Source: Actinoplanes flavus (lineage in GTDB: Bacteria; Actinomycetota; Actinomycetes; Mycobacteriales; Micromonosporaceae). Taken from it: 64,000 bases of DNA. The stretch is taken from NCBI RefSeq assembly GCF_017592555.1, contig NZ_JAGFNS010000002.1, positions 62,001-126,000 of the forward strand, given 5' to 3'. This document shows, one piece after another, positions 36,624 through 45,972 of this stretch (positions within the stretch are counted from its first letter, which is position 1; each line of letters begins with the position of its first letter). Made by a program: the position numbers and the translations under genes. Under the pieces are notes generated by a model. The model was given only the letters and a program-made list of their open reading frames with translations. It was not told the origin of the DNA and searched no databases.

Positions 36624-38251
36624 CCGCAACCCGCCGCATTCTGGCCGCCCTGGCCGTCGGATGGTTGCTGGCCCTGCTGACTCCGGCGACCGCGGCGCAG
36701 GCACACGCGACCCTGGCGAGCAGTGACCCGCAGTCCGGCGCCGTACTCCCGCAGGCTCCAGCCACGGTGACCTTGACCTTCACCGAGTCCGTGCAGGCGA
36801 TCACCGACCGGATCAGGGTGCTCGACCCCGACAACGCCCGCGTCGACAAAGGGCAGCCGACGGTGTCCGGATCCACGGTGTCGATCACCGTCGACGCCGG
36901 CAAACAGGGCACCTACCTGGTCAGCTACCGAGTCGTATCCGCCGACAGCCACCCGGTCGCCGGAGCCTTCACCTTCTCCGTCGGCGCGCCCTCGCAACGT
37001 TCGGCCACCGACGACGAGGCCCCGGCCCAGGCGTCGACCGCGGTGCGAACCGCGTTGCCGATCGTCCGGTGGGCGGGCTACGTGGGCCTGCTGCTGACCG
37101 TCGGCGCGGTGCTGGTGCTGACGATGCTGTGGCCGCACCGGCTCTCCCGCGCCGGGCCGGCCCGTCTCGCGTACACCGGCTTCGGCTTGATCACCGCCAG
37201 CACACTCGCGGGACTGTGGCTGCAGGTGCCCTACACCACCGGCGGCGGCCTGCTCGACGCCGGACCAGGCGAACTGGCCGACCTGATCGGCACCAAGTTC
37301 GGGACAGTACTGCTGATCCGGCTCGTCGTCGTGGCGGTCGCCGTCGTGCTCGCCCGGCCACTGCTGTCCGGCACGGGTGACTCCCAGCGCCTGCACCGGG
37401 ACGTCCTCGCCGTCCTCAGCCTGGTCGGACTGGCCACCTGGTCACTGAGCGGGCACCCCGCCGCGTCCCCCGTCCCGACCGTATCGGTCATCATCGACAC
37501 CCTGCACCTCGGGGCCATGGCTGTCTGGCTCGGCGGCCTGGTCATGCTGCTGGCTCTTCTACTGCCCCGGGCCAGCGACAGCGAACGACAGGCGATCCTG
37601 CCGATCTGGGGACGTTGGGCCGCCGCTGCCGTCGCCGCCCTGGCCTTCACCGGCATCGTTCAGGCCCTCATCGAGATCGGCACCTTCTCCGCCCTGATCA
37701 CCTCGACCTATGGCCGGCTGCTGCTGGCGAAACTGGCGCTGGTTGCTCTGGCACTGGGCGCGGCCGCGCTCGCCCGCCGGCACCTATCGCGCACGGGCGG
37801 TACCGGCACGCTGCGGCGCCTGATCGCCACCGAGGTCGTGATCACCGCCGTGGTGCTGGCGGTCACCAGCGTGCTGGTGCAGACTCCACCGGCCCGGGTG
37901 CCGCCCGCCGCCCCGGCGACCGGGGAGACCGGCCAACAGGTTCAGACCTTGCGGCATCGGACGTTCTCGTTGCAGGTCACCGTCTTCCCGGCCCAGACCG
38001 GCAACAACACCCTGCACCTGTACGCCTACGCGCCCGACGGCAAACCGCTGCCAGTGGTCGAGTGGACGGCGACCGCCGCACTGCCCGAGGCCGGTATCGA
38101 GCCCATCGAGATTCCGCTGCTGCGCATCACCGACAACCACGCCATCGGCGACATCGCCCTGCCGTCGGTAGGGCAGTGGCAGTTCAAGTTCACGTTGCGC
38201 ACCTCCGACATCGACCAGGGCACGGTGACCGCCACGTTCCCGATCAGCTGA
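36620..38251 (+). CDS. CopC-CopD fusion with YtkA-like tail (copy 2)
   Basis: Protein of 543 residues from the GTG at 36620, which overlaps the M56 stop; the much longer open frame upstream is a shadow of that gene. The signal peptide ends at AQA, leaving mature His. The CopC site is completed by SADSHPVAGAFTFSV. The CopD helices include LHLGAMAVWLGGLVMLLALL, and a C-terminal YtkA/FixH-like domain follows. It parallels the 32075-33745 protein in every domain and is clearly paralogous. It is the third gene of the BlaI-M56-CopCD operon and so should be induced when BlaI is released. It ends overlapping the convergent M23 gene by 8 bp. Confidence 0.9.
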   Translation: MTATRRILAALAVGWLLALLTPATAAQAHATLASSDPQSGAVLPQAPATVTLTFTESVQAITDRIRVLDPDNARVDKGQPTVSGSTVSITVDAGKQGTYLVSYRVVSADSHPVAGAFTFSVGAPSQRSATDDEAPAQASTAVRTALPIVRWAGYVGLLLTVGAVLVLTMLWPHRLSRAGPARLAYTGFGLITASTLAGLWLQVPYTTGGGLLDAGPGELADLIGTKFGTVLLIRLVVVAVAVVLARPLLSGTGDSQRLHRDVLAVLSLVGLATWSLSGHPAASPVPTVSVIIDTLHLGAMAVWLGGLVMLLALLLPRASDSERQAILPIWGRWAAAAVAALAFTGIVQALIEIGTFSALITSTYGRLLLAKLALVALALGAAALARRHLSRTGGTGTLRRLIATEVVITAVVLAVTSVLVQTPPARVPPAAPATGETGQQVQTLRHRTFSLQVTVFPAQTGNNTLHLYAYAPDGKPLPVVEWTATAALPEAGIEPIEIPLLRITDNHAIGDIALPSVGQWQFKFTLRTSDIDQGTVTATFPIS

Positions 38252-39002
38252 CACCCGCGGTCGATGTCCTGCAGCCGAGGTCGACGCCCCGGTCGCGCAT
38301 CCACGCGGCCGGGTCGACGGTGTCGTCCCAGCCGCCGTCGCGGACCTCGAAATGCAGGTGCGGTCCGGTGGACCGGCCGGTCGAGCCCTCGGCGCCGATC
38401 GGCTGGCCCGCCACGACCCGCTGACCCGGGCGTACGGTCGCGGCCGCCAGGTGCGCATAGTGGGTGCTGGTTCCGTCCGAGTGCTGGATCAGTACCGAGA
38501 CGCCGTACCCGCCGTAGACGCTGCCCGCCGTGACCACGGTGCCGGACCCGGCGGCCACGACCGGTGTCCCTTGCGGGGCGGCCCGGTCGATTCCGGCGTG
38601 CAGCCGTCCCCACCGCGGCCCGAAGCACGAGGTCACCGCGCCCGACGGCATCGGGTCAACCCACTGGGCTGCCGGCCGCGGCCGGACCCGCCGCTGAACC
38701 TGGTCGGCCACCGGCATCGCGGTCAGAGCCGTCTGCGCCGGTAGTGCCTCTCGCTGTACAGGCGCTGCCGGCAGTGGGCTGATCGGCGCTGCTCGCGTGG
38801 ACCGTCCGTCCGCGGATGCCGGGCTTGCCTGCTCCGCGGCGCCGAGCAGCGACGCCAGCACCGCCACGCCGCCCAGGGACGCCGCCGCCGCCGTCGTCGC
38901 AGCAGCCCGAGACGACGGCGGCCCGGCACGATGCCGGCCGGGTCGTCCGGTGCGGCGATGCCGGCCCGTCGTCGCTGCTGGAGCGCCGTACGGCGAAAGC
39001 AT
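38244..39002 (-). CDS. M23-family peptidoglycan endopeptidase
   Basis: Protein of 252 residues from the ATG at 39002, with AGGAGG 4 nt upstream. An Arg-rich N-terminus, a hydrophobic segment (ASLGGVAVLASLLGA) and an Ala/Pro-rich linker precede a LytM domain. This shows GRLHAGIDRAAPQGTPVVAAG, THYAHL and STGRSTGPHLHFEV, giving the zinc ligands His-x3-Asp and His-x-His. It would cut peptide cross-links in the wall. It converges on the CopC-CopD gene and is divergent from the PH-domain gene, with BlaI-type operator 4 between them. Confidence 0.9.
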   Translation of the reverse strand: MLSPYGAPAATTGRHRRTGRPGRHRAGPPSSRAAATTAAAASLGGVAVLASLLGAAEQASPASADGRSTRAAPISPLPAAPVQREALPAQTALTAMPVADQVQRRVRPRPAAQWVDPMPSGAVTSCFGPRWGRLHAGIDRAAPQGTPVVAAGSGTVVTAGSVYGGYGVSVLIQHSDGTSTHYAHLAAATVRPGQRVVAGQPIGAEGSTGRSTGPHLHFEVRDGGWDDTVDPAAWMRDRGVDLGCRTSTAGVS

Positions 39003-39116
39003 GATCCTCCTGGCTGCGCAGAGCGACACGAGCATGTGTCATGTCGGCGGCGAACCGCCGCGGCCCAAGCGCGTTGGCGCACCGGCAACCGCACCGCACC
39101 AGTCCCGCAACCATCT

Positions 39117-39131
39117 CCTAAGCTGCTTAGG
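39117..39131. promoter_or_regulatory. BlaI-type operator 4
   Basis: CCTAAGCTGCTTAGG, identical to operator 2, followed by GTGATC. Its last G is the first base of the PH-domain gene's GTG, and TAAGCT sits where a -10 would for a leaderless mRNA. The M23 gene starts 115 bp away on the other strand. Confidence 0.75.
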
Positions 39132-39610
39132 TGATCAGATTTCGAACCGCCGCTCCAATGCAGGGCGACACCCTGCTCGTACGACCCCGCCGCCTCCGCC
39201 AGGCCACCGCCGGATTCGCCGCCATGGTCCTGATCTCGTTCGTCGTCTCCGGCCTGACCCTGCCGGAAACCACCGCCACCGGTGGCCGACTGTTCGCCAC
39301 CGATGCCGGGGGCCTGATCGGCACCGGCCTGATCCTCGGCGCCGCGGCGCTCACACCGCTGCGGATCAGCGTGCGCGCCGACGCCGACGGCATCCACATC
39401 CGCAACCTTGTCAGCGCCTACGACCTTGCCTGGCCGATGGTCCGAGCAGTGCGCTACCAGCGAGGTGTCCCGTGGGCCACCATCGAACTGATCAACGACG
39501 AGCACGTGCCCATCCTCGCCGTCCAGATCAGTGACGGCGGCCGGGCGCTGGAGGCGATCCGCGGCCTGCGCGCCCTGCACGCCACCGGAGCACAGCACCC
39601 CCAGGCCTGA
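39131..39610 (+). CDS. Membrane-anchored PH-like domain protein
   Basis: Protein of 159 residues. Two helices (about 29-48 and 62-77) precede a PH-like beta domain (LRISVRADADGIHIRNLVSAYDLAWPMVRAV) typical of actinobacterial bPH proteins. The GTG start touches the BlaI-type palindrome with no Shine-Dalgarno, implying a leaderless transcript. A link to envelope stress or copper is inferred from the operator alone. Confidence 0.75.
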   Translation: MIRFRTAAPMQGDTLLVRPRRLRQATAGFAAMVLISFVVSGLTLPETTATGGRLFATDAGGLIGTGLILGAAALTPLRISVRADADGIHIRNLVSAYDLAWPMVRAVRYQRGVPWATIELINDEHVPILAVQISDGGRALEAIRGLRALHATGAQHPQA

Positions 39611-39632
39611 CCAGGCGGTCGCCGGAAAGCTT

Positions 39633-39681
39633 CACCTGTCACTTTCTGGACAAGATGGTCGGCAACACCCCGGTGCTGTGG
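39633..39681 (+). pseudogene. Scrap of the cysteine-synthase-like gene
   Basis: The bases encode [15 protein letters not shown], almost the same as residues 20-34 of the protein at 42928-44022 (one residue differs), and then diverge. A duplication, recombination or insertion event has left this 49-bp piece 3.3 kb from the intact gene. Confidence 0.75.
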
Positions 39682-39773
39682 ATCTTGTGGCGACTCGTGT
39701 CCTCCCTGAACTACGACGGACGCCGAATGTTTCATGAAGCGTGACCCCGGTTCCGAGGTGTCACGATGGCGGC

Positions 39774-40142
39774 ATGGGCGAGGTGACTGACTACATCGCC
39801 GACCGGGAGGAGCCCGCCCGCTCGGTGCTCGAGCGGTACCGCCTGCAGACAATGACCGTCGTGCCGGAAGCGGAGCAGGGCAAGGGCTACGGGATGGCGG
39901 CACTTCGGTACCGGGGCCGACCGCTGGTCAGCGTCGTCTCGACGCGGCAGGGCTATTCCGTCTTCCCCTTCAGCGCCGACGTGGTCGCTAGCGTGGTGGC
40001 CGGGCTCGACGGCTTCGATTCCACCAAGGGCGGCATCAGATTCACCGACCAGCGGCACTTGCCTGACCAGGCGTTCGAGGCTCTCGTGGCGCGCCGGCGC
40101 GACGAGATCGACGCCGCTCTGGCCCGCCCGCGGCGCGGGTAG
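39774..40142 (+). CDS. DUF1801-type (YdhG/CyaY-fold) protein
   Basis: Protein of 122 residues from ATG 39774. EVTDYIADREEPARSVLERYR near the start and the beta segment YGMAALRYRGRPLVSVVSTRQGYSVFPFS, ending with GIRFTDQRHLPDQAFEALVARRRDEID, fit the DUF1801/YdhG-like fold, some members of which are called iron chaperones. Cytosolic, with no metal ligands obvious to me. Its true role is unknown, and it is monocistronic. Confidence 0.7.
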   Translation: MGEVTDYIADREEPARSVLERYRLQTMTVVPEAEQGKGYGMAALRYRGRPLVSVVSTRQGYSVFPFSADVVASVVAGLDGFDSTKGGIRFTDQRHLPDQAFEALVARRRDEIDAALARPRRG

Positions 40143-40300
40143 CCCAACGCAGTACGGACGTTCGGCCCTAACGCGACGTGCGGGGGCAGGACACCGTGGC
40201 GACTACGCACGGACCCGTGCTCAGTTGTCGTATACCCATGGGAGGCCGCAGTGCCGGACGGCAATCGCTACCTCCTCGGTGTCTTCGTCGCGGCGCACCG

Positions 40301-40822
40301 ATGACCGCCGGTCGGGTTCGTCTTTTGCCAGGACCGGTCCGGTCCGGTTGGTTCCCCTCGCTGGGCGGCGTGCTGATTACCGCCATAGCGTGGCTGCTCA
40401 GCCATCAGCTTCCGATGGTGGCGGTGCAGCGCTGCATGGCGCCGGACCGGCGGTTGGCGTGGCTGGGGATTCACCTGGCGTTGCTGCGTGAGCATGCGGA
40501 GTGCGCCGCGGGTCAGATGGCGTTGGACGTCAGCCCGGGGCGTATCGCCGGGATCGTGGTGCTGGTGGCCGTCCCGCAGCTGCTGGGCAACCTGTTCACC
40601 CTCGCCGGGGCGGCCGGTTTGTGGGCCATGCTGCGGGTGGTGCTGGCCGGCGCGGCGGCGGCGCTCGGACGGTTGTCGCCGCGGCTGCACGTCCACGTCA
40701 TTGCCGCCGCCGGATCGTGCCGGCCGGTGCTGGATCCGGCCTGGGGCCTGTCGCTGCGGCCCTGGCAGCTGGATCGCTCTCCGGTACGCCGTCGCGGGCC
40801 TCCGCTGCCGTCCCCGCTCTGA
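40301..40822 (+). CDS. Membrane protein of unknown function
   Basis: Protein of 173 residues from the ATG at 40301. Hydrophobic segments lie at about 19-36 and two more at about 85-135, with a Cys-bearing loop between (RCMAPDRR, HAECAAGQ). No family is recognised. The frame is open further upstream, but those residues do not look coding. The 270 bp between this gene and the DsbA-like gene contain nothing else that I can support. Confidence 0.5.
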   Translation: MTAGRVRLLPGPVRSGWFPSLGGVLITAIAWLLSHQLPMVAVQRCMAPDRRLAWLGIHLALLREHAECAAGQMALDVSPGRIAGIVVLVAVPQLLGNLFTLAGAAGLWAMLRVVLAGAAAALGRLSPRLHVHVIAAAGSCRPVLDPAWGLSLRPWQLDRSPVRRRGPPLPSPL

Positions 40823-41092
40823 CCTCGTTCGTGCCGGGATGCCGGCCGCGGTATCCGTGCGCGGTGCCGGCGGCTGAAGCTGCGACGGCGGGTCGGAATT
40901 CGGTGGCAGTCCGGATGGCAGACCGAAGCGCACCCGGCGCTGCCGTGTGGCGTGGTGCCGTGGCGCCACTGGCCGATCGTGCTCGCGCTCCGCCGGAGCG
41001 CGGTCGGGGTGCCTGCGCCGACACGGGTGCGAGACACCCACGCTCACGCGGTTGCGGGCTGGAGCGCTCAGCAGAGAAAACGAGATCTGATC

Positions 41093-41851
41093 ATGGGTAA
41101 GCAAGCACGACTGAAGTCACGCGAGGTACGCAAGGCCCAAGCGGCCATCGCCGCGCAGCGCAAGAGTCCGATCAACGTGGTGACCTGGATCGGCGGGCTG
41201 GTCATCGTCGGCCTGCTGATCGCGATCGTCGCCGTGGTGGTCAACGCCACCCGCGACGCGAAAGGCTCGGACGGCAAGCTGGTCAACCCGGCGAACCTGA
41301 CCGCCAGCGAGGCGCTCCTGGTCGGACAGGCCAGCGCCCCGGTGACAGTGGAGATCTACCTGGACTACATGTGCCCGGCCTGTGGCAGGTTCGAGACGAC
41401 CAACGCCGCCGAGCTGGACCGGCTGATCGATGCCAAGACGATCAACCTGGAACTGCGCCCGATGAACTTCCTGGACAAGCAATCGCAGGGCAGCCGGTAC
41501 TCCACCAGGGCGGCCAACGCGGTCGCCACGGTCGCCGACCAGGCACCGGACAAGGTATGGGCGTTCACCAAGGCGCTGTACGCCAACCAGCCCGAGGAGG
41601 GCACCACCGGCCTGTCCGACCAGGCGATCGCCGACCTGGCGGTTCAGGCGGGGGTCGCGCAGACCGTGGCCGATCGGTTCAAGGACCGCACCTTCGATGC
41701 ATGGGTGACCGAGTCCAACGACGACGCGTTCGAGGCCGGGGTCACCGGCACCCCGACCGTCAAGATCAACGGTACGAAGTTCGAGGGTGACGTGTACACC
41801 GTGGGCCCGCTGACCCAGGCCATTGAGCAGGCCGCAGGGGGCGCGAAGTAG
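41093..41851 (+). CDS. DsbA-like membrane-anchored thiol oxidoreductase (A)
   Basis: Protein of 252 residues from the ATG at 41093. One N-terminal helix (VTWIGGLVIVGLLIAIVAVVV) anchors a thioredoxin-fold domain with the active site CPAC (DYMCPACGRFE), an inserted helical part and the cis-Pro TGTPTVKING. It faces the outside and forms or shuffles disulfides. VKOR at 45352-45972 is a likely electron acceptor. A strong terminator follows. Confidence 0.9.
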   Translation: MGKQARLKSREVRKAQAAIAAQRKSPINVVTWIGGLVIVGLLIAIVAVVVNATRDAKGSDGKLVNPANLTASEALLVGQASAPVTVEIYLDYMCPACGRFETTNAAELDRLIDAKTINLELRPMNFLDKQSQGSRYSTRAANAVATVADQAPDKVWAFTKALYANQPEEGTTGLSDQAIADLAVQAGVAQTVADRFKDRTFDAWVTESNDDAFEAGVTGTPTVKINGTKFEGDVYTVGPLTQAIEQAAGGAK

Positions 41852-41932
41852 CGGGTGGTCTCCTGGACCGGTGGGACCGCCTCCGGCACGCGTCGTCAAG
41901 TACAGCCACGCGCTGTTCGGATAGGCGCGCGC

Positions 41933-41980
41933 CGGCGCGGCCCCACTCGCCCGGTCGTGGGCGAGCGGGGCCGCGCCGGA
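41933..41980. terminator. Long GC-rich hairpin terminator
   Basis: A 21-nt arm starting CCGGCGCGGCCCC (41933-41953) pairs with its complement (41960-41980) with one mismatch, around a GGTCGT loop, 80 bp after the DsbA-like gene. Confidence 0.8.
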
Positions 41981-42387
41981 TCGGCGCAACGTCAGGCCGG
42001 CTTCACGCGACCAACAGCTACAACGACGCTGCAGGTGCTCCGCGACGCGAGGAACGTCGTGACGAGCGTTACGGGTCGGTATAGGCCGACAGCAGGCTAC
42101 TGCTCCTCGACCATGTCGGCAGCGACCGGCGGATCGTCTACGCCGTCCAGTGGCTGGCCGAACGGATCACCATTCTCCTGCAGGGCGAGCACTTCACGCG
42201 GTGCACCCTGCCGCTCGTCGAAGCAGCAGGCTCCGAGACCGTGGAGAGCGAGATACTCAAAGCCGGGCATCGTGCAACGGCTGCACGCCCGCCGCCTGCA
42301 ATAGCGCTCACCTGACGACACCGTCACTCCGACGAGTACCGGCGAAATACCAGGACAAAATGGTGTAATCGCTAGAATCTACCGGTA
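41981..42387. other. Intergenic stretch with a possible gene fragment
   Basis: Around 42100-42305 (plus) one frame reads DHVGSDRRIVYAVQWLAERI and onward to a stop with plausible codon use but no start codon, perhaps the tail of a lost gene. Just before 42388 TAGAAT (42373-42378) and the palindrome TACCGGTA look like a promoter for the next gene. Confidence 0.35.
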
Positions 42388-42801
42388 ATGGACTGTAGCG
42401 CAAGCCCGCGTTCGGCGATCACGCCCGGGCTGATCACACGGCTGATCGCTGTGCTGCTCATCCTGGCCGGGGCCACAGCCGCGCAACATCCGAGCACCGC
42501 CGCCCAGCACGGCAGCACCGACATCCTGCTCACAGTGCAGACCATGGGTGAATACGCCACCGCACTCCACCAGCGATCCACGGATGGCGGCAGCAGCCAC
42601 GGCCACGCGAACCCCGGCTTTCGGCTAGCGCATCCATGCCCACAGTCGGTCGCGCCGCCGCAACCCGGCTGGACCGCCCCATCGCTGACACTCGCCACGG
42701 TCGGCGTCGTGTCCCAGGGCGAAGGCATTCCCGCCGACTGCACCGCCGGCACGGGTGTTCCACGCGACGTACTGCTGTTGACGAGCGTCAGCCGGATCTG
42801 A
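42388..42801 (+). CDS. Small exported His-bearing protein, unknown
   Basis: Protein of 137 residues. A hydrophobic segment (GLITRLIAVLLILAGATAA) near the N-terminus looks like a signal peptide or anchor, followed by His/Ser/Gly-rich stretches (QHPSTAAQHGST, GGSSHGHANPGF) and two isolated Cys. Such small His-rich exported proteins are frequent in actinobacterial copper loci, but I know no function. TAGAAT lies 9 nt before the ATG, so it may be leaderless. The cysteine-synthase-like gene follows 126 bp later. Confidence 0.55.
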   Translation: MDCSASPRSAITPGLITRLIAVLLILAGATAAQHPSTAAQHGSTDILLTVQTMGEYATALHQRSTDGGSSHGHANPGFRLAHPCPQSVAPPQPGWTAPSLTLATVGVVSQGEGIPADCTAGTGVPRDVLLLTSVSRI

Positions 42802-42927
42802 CAGGGCCCACACGCCGCGCACTGCGGGGCGTGTCACCGACGCCCACATTCGTTCGCCCGCCGTCCGAAGCCCGGCGCGATCGCGCCGCGCCCTCGAAAC
42901 GGCGACCTGTCAAGAACGGCTTGATCC

Positions 42928-44022
42928 ATGACTCATGTCCTTCCCGCACGCCCGGCCCCCAGCCAGTTGATCTCCAGCTCCACCTGCCACTTCCTGGACC
43001 AGATGGTCGGCAACACCCCGGTGCTGTGGACCAGCGACATCCACAGCACACCCGGCCGCGGGTTCTGGGCCAAACTCGAAGGCCACAATCCCGGCGGCAT
43101 CAAGGACCGGCCCGGCCTGCACCTGATCCAGCAGGCCCGCGCCCGCGGCGATCTCGCCCCCGGCGCCCCGGTCGTCGAATCGACCTCCGGCACCCTGGGA
43201 CTCGGCCTCGCCCTGGCCGGGCTCGTGCACGGCCATCCGGTCACCCTGGTAACCGACCCCGGCATGGAGCCGTCGATGCGGCACCTGCTGTCCGCCTACG
43301 GCGCGACCGTCGATGTCGTCGACCGGCCCCACCCGACCGGCGGCTGGCAACAGGCCCGCCGCGACCGGGTCCAGCGGCTGTTGACCCAGCATCCGGGCGC
43401 CTACTGCCCGGACCAGTACAACAATCCCGACAACGTCGACGCCTACCAGGGCTTGGCGCTGGAGCTCGTTGCCCAGCTCGGCCGCATCGACGTGCTGGTG
43501 TGCAGCGTCGGTACCGGCGGGCACAGCGCCGGCATCAGCCGCGTGCTGCGCGAGTTCTTCCCACGGCTGCGGCTGATCGGCGTCGACGCCACCGGCTCGA
43601 CGATCTTCGGCCAGCCCGCCCGTAGTCGGCTGATGCGCGGGCTGGGCAGCAGCATCCACCCACGTAACGTCGACTACACGGCCTTCGACGAGGTCCATTG
43701 GGTCGCCCCGCACGAAGCGGTCTGGACCTGCCGGCGATTGGCCTCCACCGGCTATGTCACCGGCGGCTGGAGCGTCGGCGCGGTCGCCGTGGTCGCCTCA
43801 TGGGCCGCCCGCACCCTGGCCGACGACACCCGTATCGTCGCGGTCTTCCCCGACGGCCCGCACCGCTACGCCGAGACCATCTACAGCGACGATTACTGCC
43901 ACCAGCACGGGCTGCTCGACCAGCCGCCCGCCCACGAACCGGACGAGATCAGCCATCCCGGCCAAGCCGAAGCCGTGCGGTGGACCCGGTGCACGACCGT
44001 CGTCGATCCGGCACACCCGTGA
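42928..44022 (+). CDS. PLP-dependent cysteine-synthase-family enzyme
   Basis: Protein of 364 residues of fold-type [11 protein letters not shown] opens the domain, [14 protein letters not shown] gives the PLP lysine, [13 protein letters not shown] the substrate loop and [15 protein letters not shown] the phosphate-binding Gly loop. These match the O-acetylserine sulfhydrylase/CBS group, but the usual NPTGSxKDR is changed. The C-terminal extension carries Cys and His (YCHQHG, CTTVVD). The stop overlaps the MFS start by 4 nt, so product and carrier are linked: it may make an exported amino-acid-derived thiol or metallophore, or supply cysteine under metal stress. Both are inference. Confidence 0.82.
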   Translation: MTHVLPARPAPSQLISSSTCHFLDQMVGNTPVLWTSDIHSTPGRGFWAKLEGHNPGGIKDRPGLHLIQQARARGDLAPGAPVVESTSGTLGLGLALAGLVHGHPVTLVTDPGMEPSMRHLLSAYGATVDVVDRPHPTGGWQQARRDRVQRLLTQHPGAYCPDQYNNPDNVDAYQGLALELVAQLGRIDVLVCSVGTGGHSAGISRVLREFFPRLRLIGVDATGSTIFGQPARSRLMRGLGSSIHPRNVDYTAFDEVHWVAPHEAVWTCRRLASTGYVTGGWSVGAVAVVASWAARTLADDTRIVAVFPDGPHRYAETIYSDDYCHQHGLLDQPPAHEPDEISHPGQAEAVRWTRCTTVVDPAHP

Positions 44023-45287
44023 CCGGCACCGTCGCGCAGGTGCGCTCCTTCAACCGGCCGATCCAGTTGCTGCTGGTCAACCAGCTGAGCATCAACATCG
44101 GCTTCTACATGCTGATGCCCTACCTCGCCGGACACCTGTCCGGCACCCTTGCCCTGGCGGCCTGGGCGGTCGGACTCATCCTCGGCGCGCGCAACCTCAG
44201 CCAGCAGGGCATGTTCCTGATCGGCGGCAGCCTCGCCGACCGGCTCGGCTGCAAACCGCTGATCCTGGCCGGCCTCGGGCTGCGGGTCGTCGGGTTCGGG
44301 CTGCTCGGCTTCGCGTCCTCACTGCCGATGCTGATCGTGGCGTCGCTGCTGACCGGGCTGGCCGGGGCACTGTTCAACCCGGCCGTGCGCGCCTACCTCG
44401 CGGCTGAGGCGGGCGACCGCAAGACCGAGGCGTTCGCCGTGTTCAACGTCTTCTACCAGGCGGGCATCCTGGCCGGTCCGCTGGTCGGCCTGGCCCTGCT
44501 CGGCGCCTCGTTCCGCTGGGTGTGCGTCACCGCCGCGGTGCTGTTCCTGATCCTGTTCGTCCTGCAGGCCCGGGCCCTGCCCGCCCGGCAAACCGACGCC
44601 GCCGAGCCACGGCAGCGGCTGCTTGCCGACTGGCGGCAGATGACCACGAATCGGCCGTTCCTGCTTTTCAGCCTGGCGATGGCCGGCAGCTACGTGCTCA
44701 ACTTCCAGGTCTACCTGGCTTTGCCGATGCGCGCCCAGGAGCAGGCCGGGGGCCAGGTCGGCGTAGCTGTCATGTTCGCTGTCTCCGGGCTGCTCACCGT
44801 GGCTGGGCAGGTTCGGCTGACCGCGTGGGCGAAGGCCCGGTGGAGCCCATCGGAAGCGATCGTGCGGGGCTTGTGGTTGATGGCGGCGGCGTTCCTGCCG
44901 CTCGCGGTCACCGCCGGGCTCGGACCAGCCGCGCCCGGTTGGGTGAGCGCAGCGCTGCACTTGACGCCGGTGCTGACCAGCACGATCCTGCTCACCGCCG
45001 CCACCATGATCGTGTACCCGTTCGAGATGGCCACCATCGTCAACCTGGCCGGGCCACGCCTGGTCGGCACCTACTACGGGCTGTACAACACGATCGCCGG
45101 GGTGGGCATCGCCGCCGGGAACCTGCTCACCGGCGCCGCTATCGACGCCGGTCGTGAGTCGGGTCTTGACGCACTGACCTGGATCGCACTGACGGCCATC
45201 GGAGCAGCCTGCGCGGTCGCGGTCGCGATGCTGGCCCGCTCCGGTGGTCTGGCCCGTACACGGGCCCCGGCACGCGCCGGGAGCTGA
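44019..45287 (+). CDS. MFS transporter coupled to the PLP enzyme
   Basis: Protein of 422 residues from the GTG at 44019. Twelve helices are visible, and the loop 2-3 motif [14 protein letters not shown] is the classic MFS signature for proton-coupled drug or metabolite exporters. The start overlaps the stop of the cysteine-synthase-like gene. The carrier probably exports the product of that enzyme. A 46-bp palindrome right after the stop ends transcription. Confidence 0.9.
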   Translation: MTGTVAQVRSFNRPIQLLLVNQLSINIGFYMLMPYLAGHLSGTLALAAWAVGLILGARNLSQQGMFLIGGSLADRLGCKPLILAGLGLRVVGFGLLGFASSLPMLIVASLLTGLAGALFNPAVRAYLAAEAGDRKTEAFAVFNVFYQAGILAGPLVGLALLGASFRWVCVTAAVLFLILFVLQARALPARQTDAAEPRQRLLADWRQMTTNRPFLLFSLAMAGSYVLNFQVYLALPMRAQEQAGGQVGVAVMFAVSGLLTVAGQVRLTAWAKARWSPSEAIVRGLWLMAAAFLPLAVTAGLGPAAPGWVSAALHLTPVLTSTILLTAATMIVYPFEMATIVNLAGPRLVGTYYGLYNTIAGVGIAAGNLLTGAAIDAGRESGLDALTWIALTAIGAACAVAVAMLARSGGLARTRAPARAGS

Positions 45288-45293
45288 CCCGCA

Positions 45294-45339
45294 CCTGTTG
45301 GATCTGAGCCGAGATCGATCTCGGCTCAGATCCAACAGG
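45294..45339. terminator. 46-bp perfect palindrome, bidirectional terminator
   Basis: CCTGTTGGATCTGAGCCGAG continues to a centre at GATC|GATC and reads back without a mismatch, giving 23-bp arms with no loop. It lies between the convergent MFS and VKOR genes and can stop both. Confidence 0.85.
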
Positions 45340-45351
45340 GACCGGGTCCGA

Positions 45352-45972
45352 TCACAACAGCGTGCGCCAGTAGTCCCAGAACTCGACGCCGATCAACGCC
45401 GTGACAGCTAGCACCCACACCGTCGGGACAACGCTGTGCACCCGCAGCAGAGCGTCGGTCAAACCGGCCGGAGCCGATAGGTGGCCCCGTTCGGCGTTGT
45501 AGAGGACGAGGTAGGAGAACAGCACGATCATGACGACCCAGACGACCATGCAGTACGGGCAGAGCGCTCCGATGCGGTAGAGGCTCTGGAACATCAACCA
45601 GTGCACAAAGGCGATCCCGAACACCGTGCCGGCCTGCACGGCGAGCCACCACCAACGCGGCAGACGGACACCGGCGAGCACCGCGGCGCCGGTGGCGGCC
45701 ACCACCGGGAACGCGGCGATGCCGATCAGCGGGTTCGGGAACCCGAACACCTCGGCCTGCCCGGTCGTCATGATCGACCCGCAGGACAGGATCGGGTTGA
45801 TCGAACAGGACGGCGTGTACGACGGATCCTTGAGCAGCGCGATCTTCTCGACGGTCAGGATGAACGCGGCGAGCGCGCCGACGAGTCCCCCGATCGTCAG
45901 CAGCCAGCCGATCAGCCGGTCGGACAGCACCGGTTCCTCGACCGTGATGTCCTCCCGCAGCACGGCCGTCAC
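45352..45972 (-). CDS. VKOR-family quinone-dependent disulfide oxidase
   Basis: Protein of 206 residues with five helices. The CxxC redox site is in GALCPYCMVVW. The loop cysteines are in PSCSINPILSCGS, and the conserved Ser and Trp of the VKOR fold are around them. It re-oxidises DsbA-like partners and passes electrons to quinone. The ATG overlaps the stop of the adjacent DsbA-like gene by 4 nt, making a complete disulfide-forming pair. Confidence 0.92.
   Translation of the reverse strand: MTAVLREDITVEEPVLSDRLIGWLLTIGGLVGALAAFILTVEKIALLKDPSYTPSCSINPILSCGSIMTTGQAEVFGFPNPLIGIAAFPVVAATGAAVLAGVRLPRWWWLAVQAGTVFGIAFVHWLMFQSLYRIGALCPYCMVVWVVMIVLFSYLVLYNAERGHLSAPAGLTDALLRVHSVVPTVWVLAVTALIGVEFWDYWRTLL

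Noticed and set aside
39531..39737. Separate gene overlapping the end of the PH-domain gene
   Set aside because: It is a frame shadow of the PH gene joined to the PLP-enzyme scrap, without start signals.
43698..44018. Upstream extension of the MFS ORF
   Set aside because: It is a shadow of the PLP-enzyme gene; the MFS protein starts at the overlapping GTG 44019.
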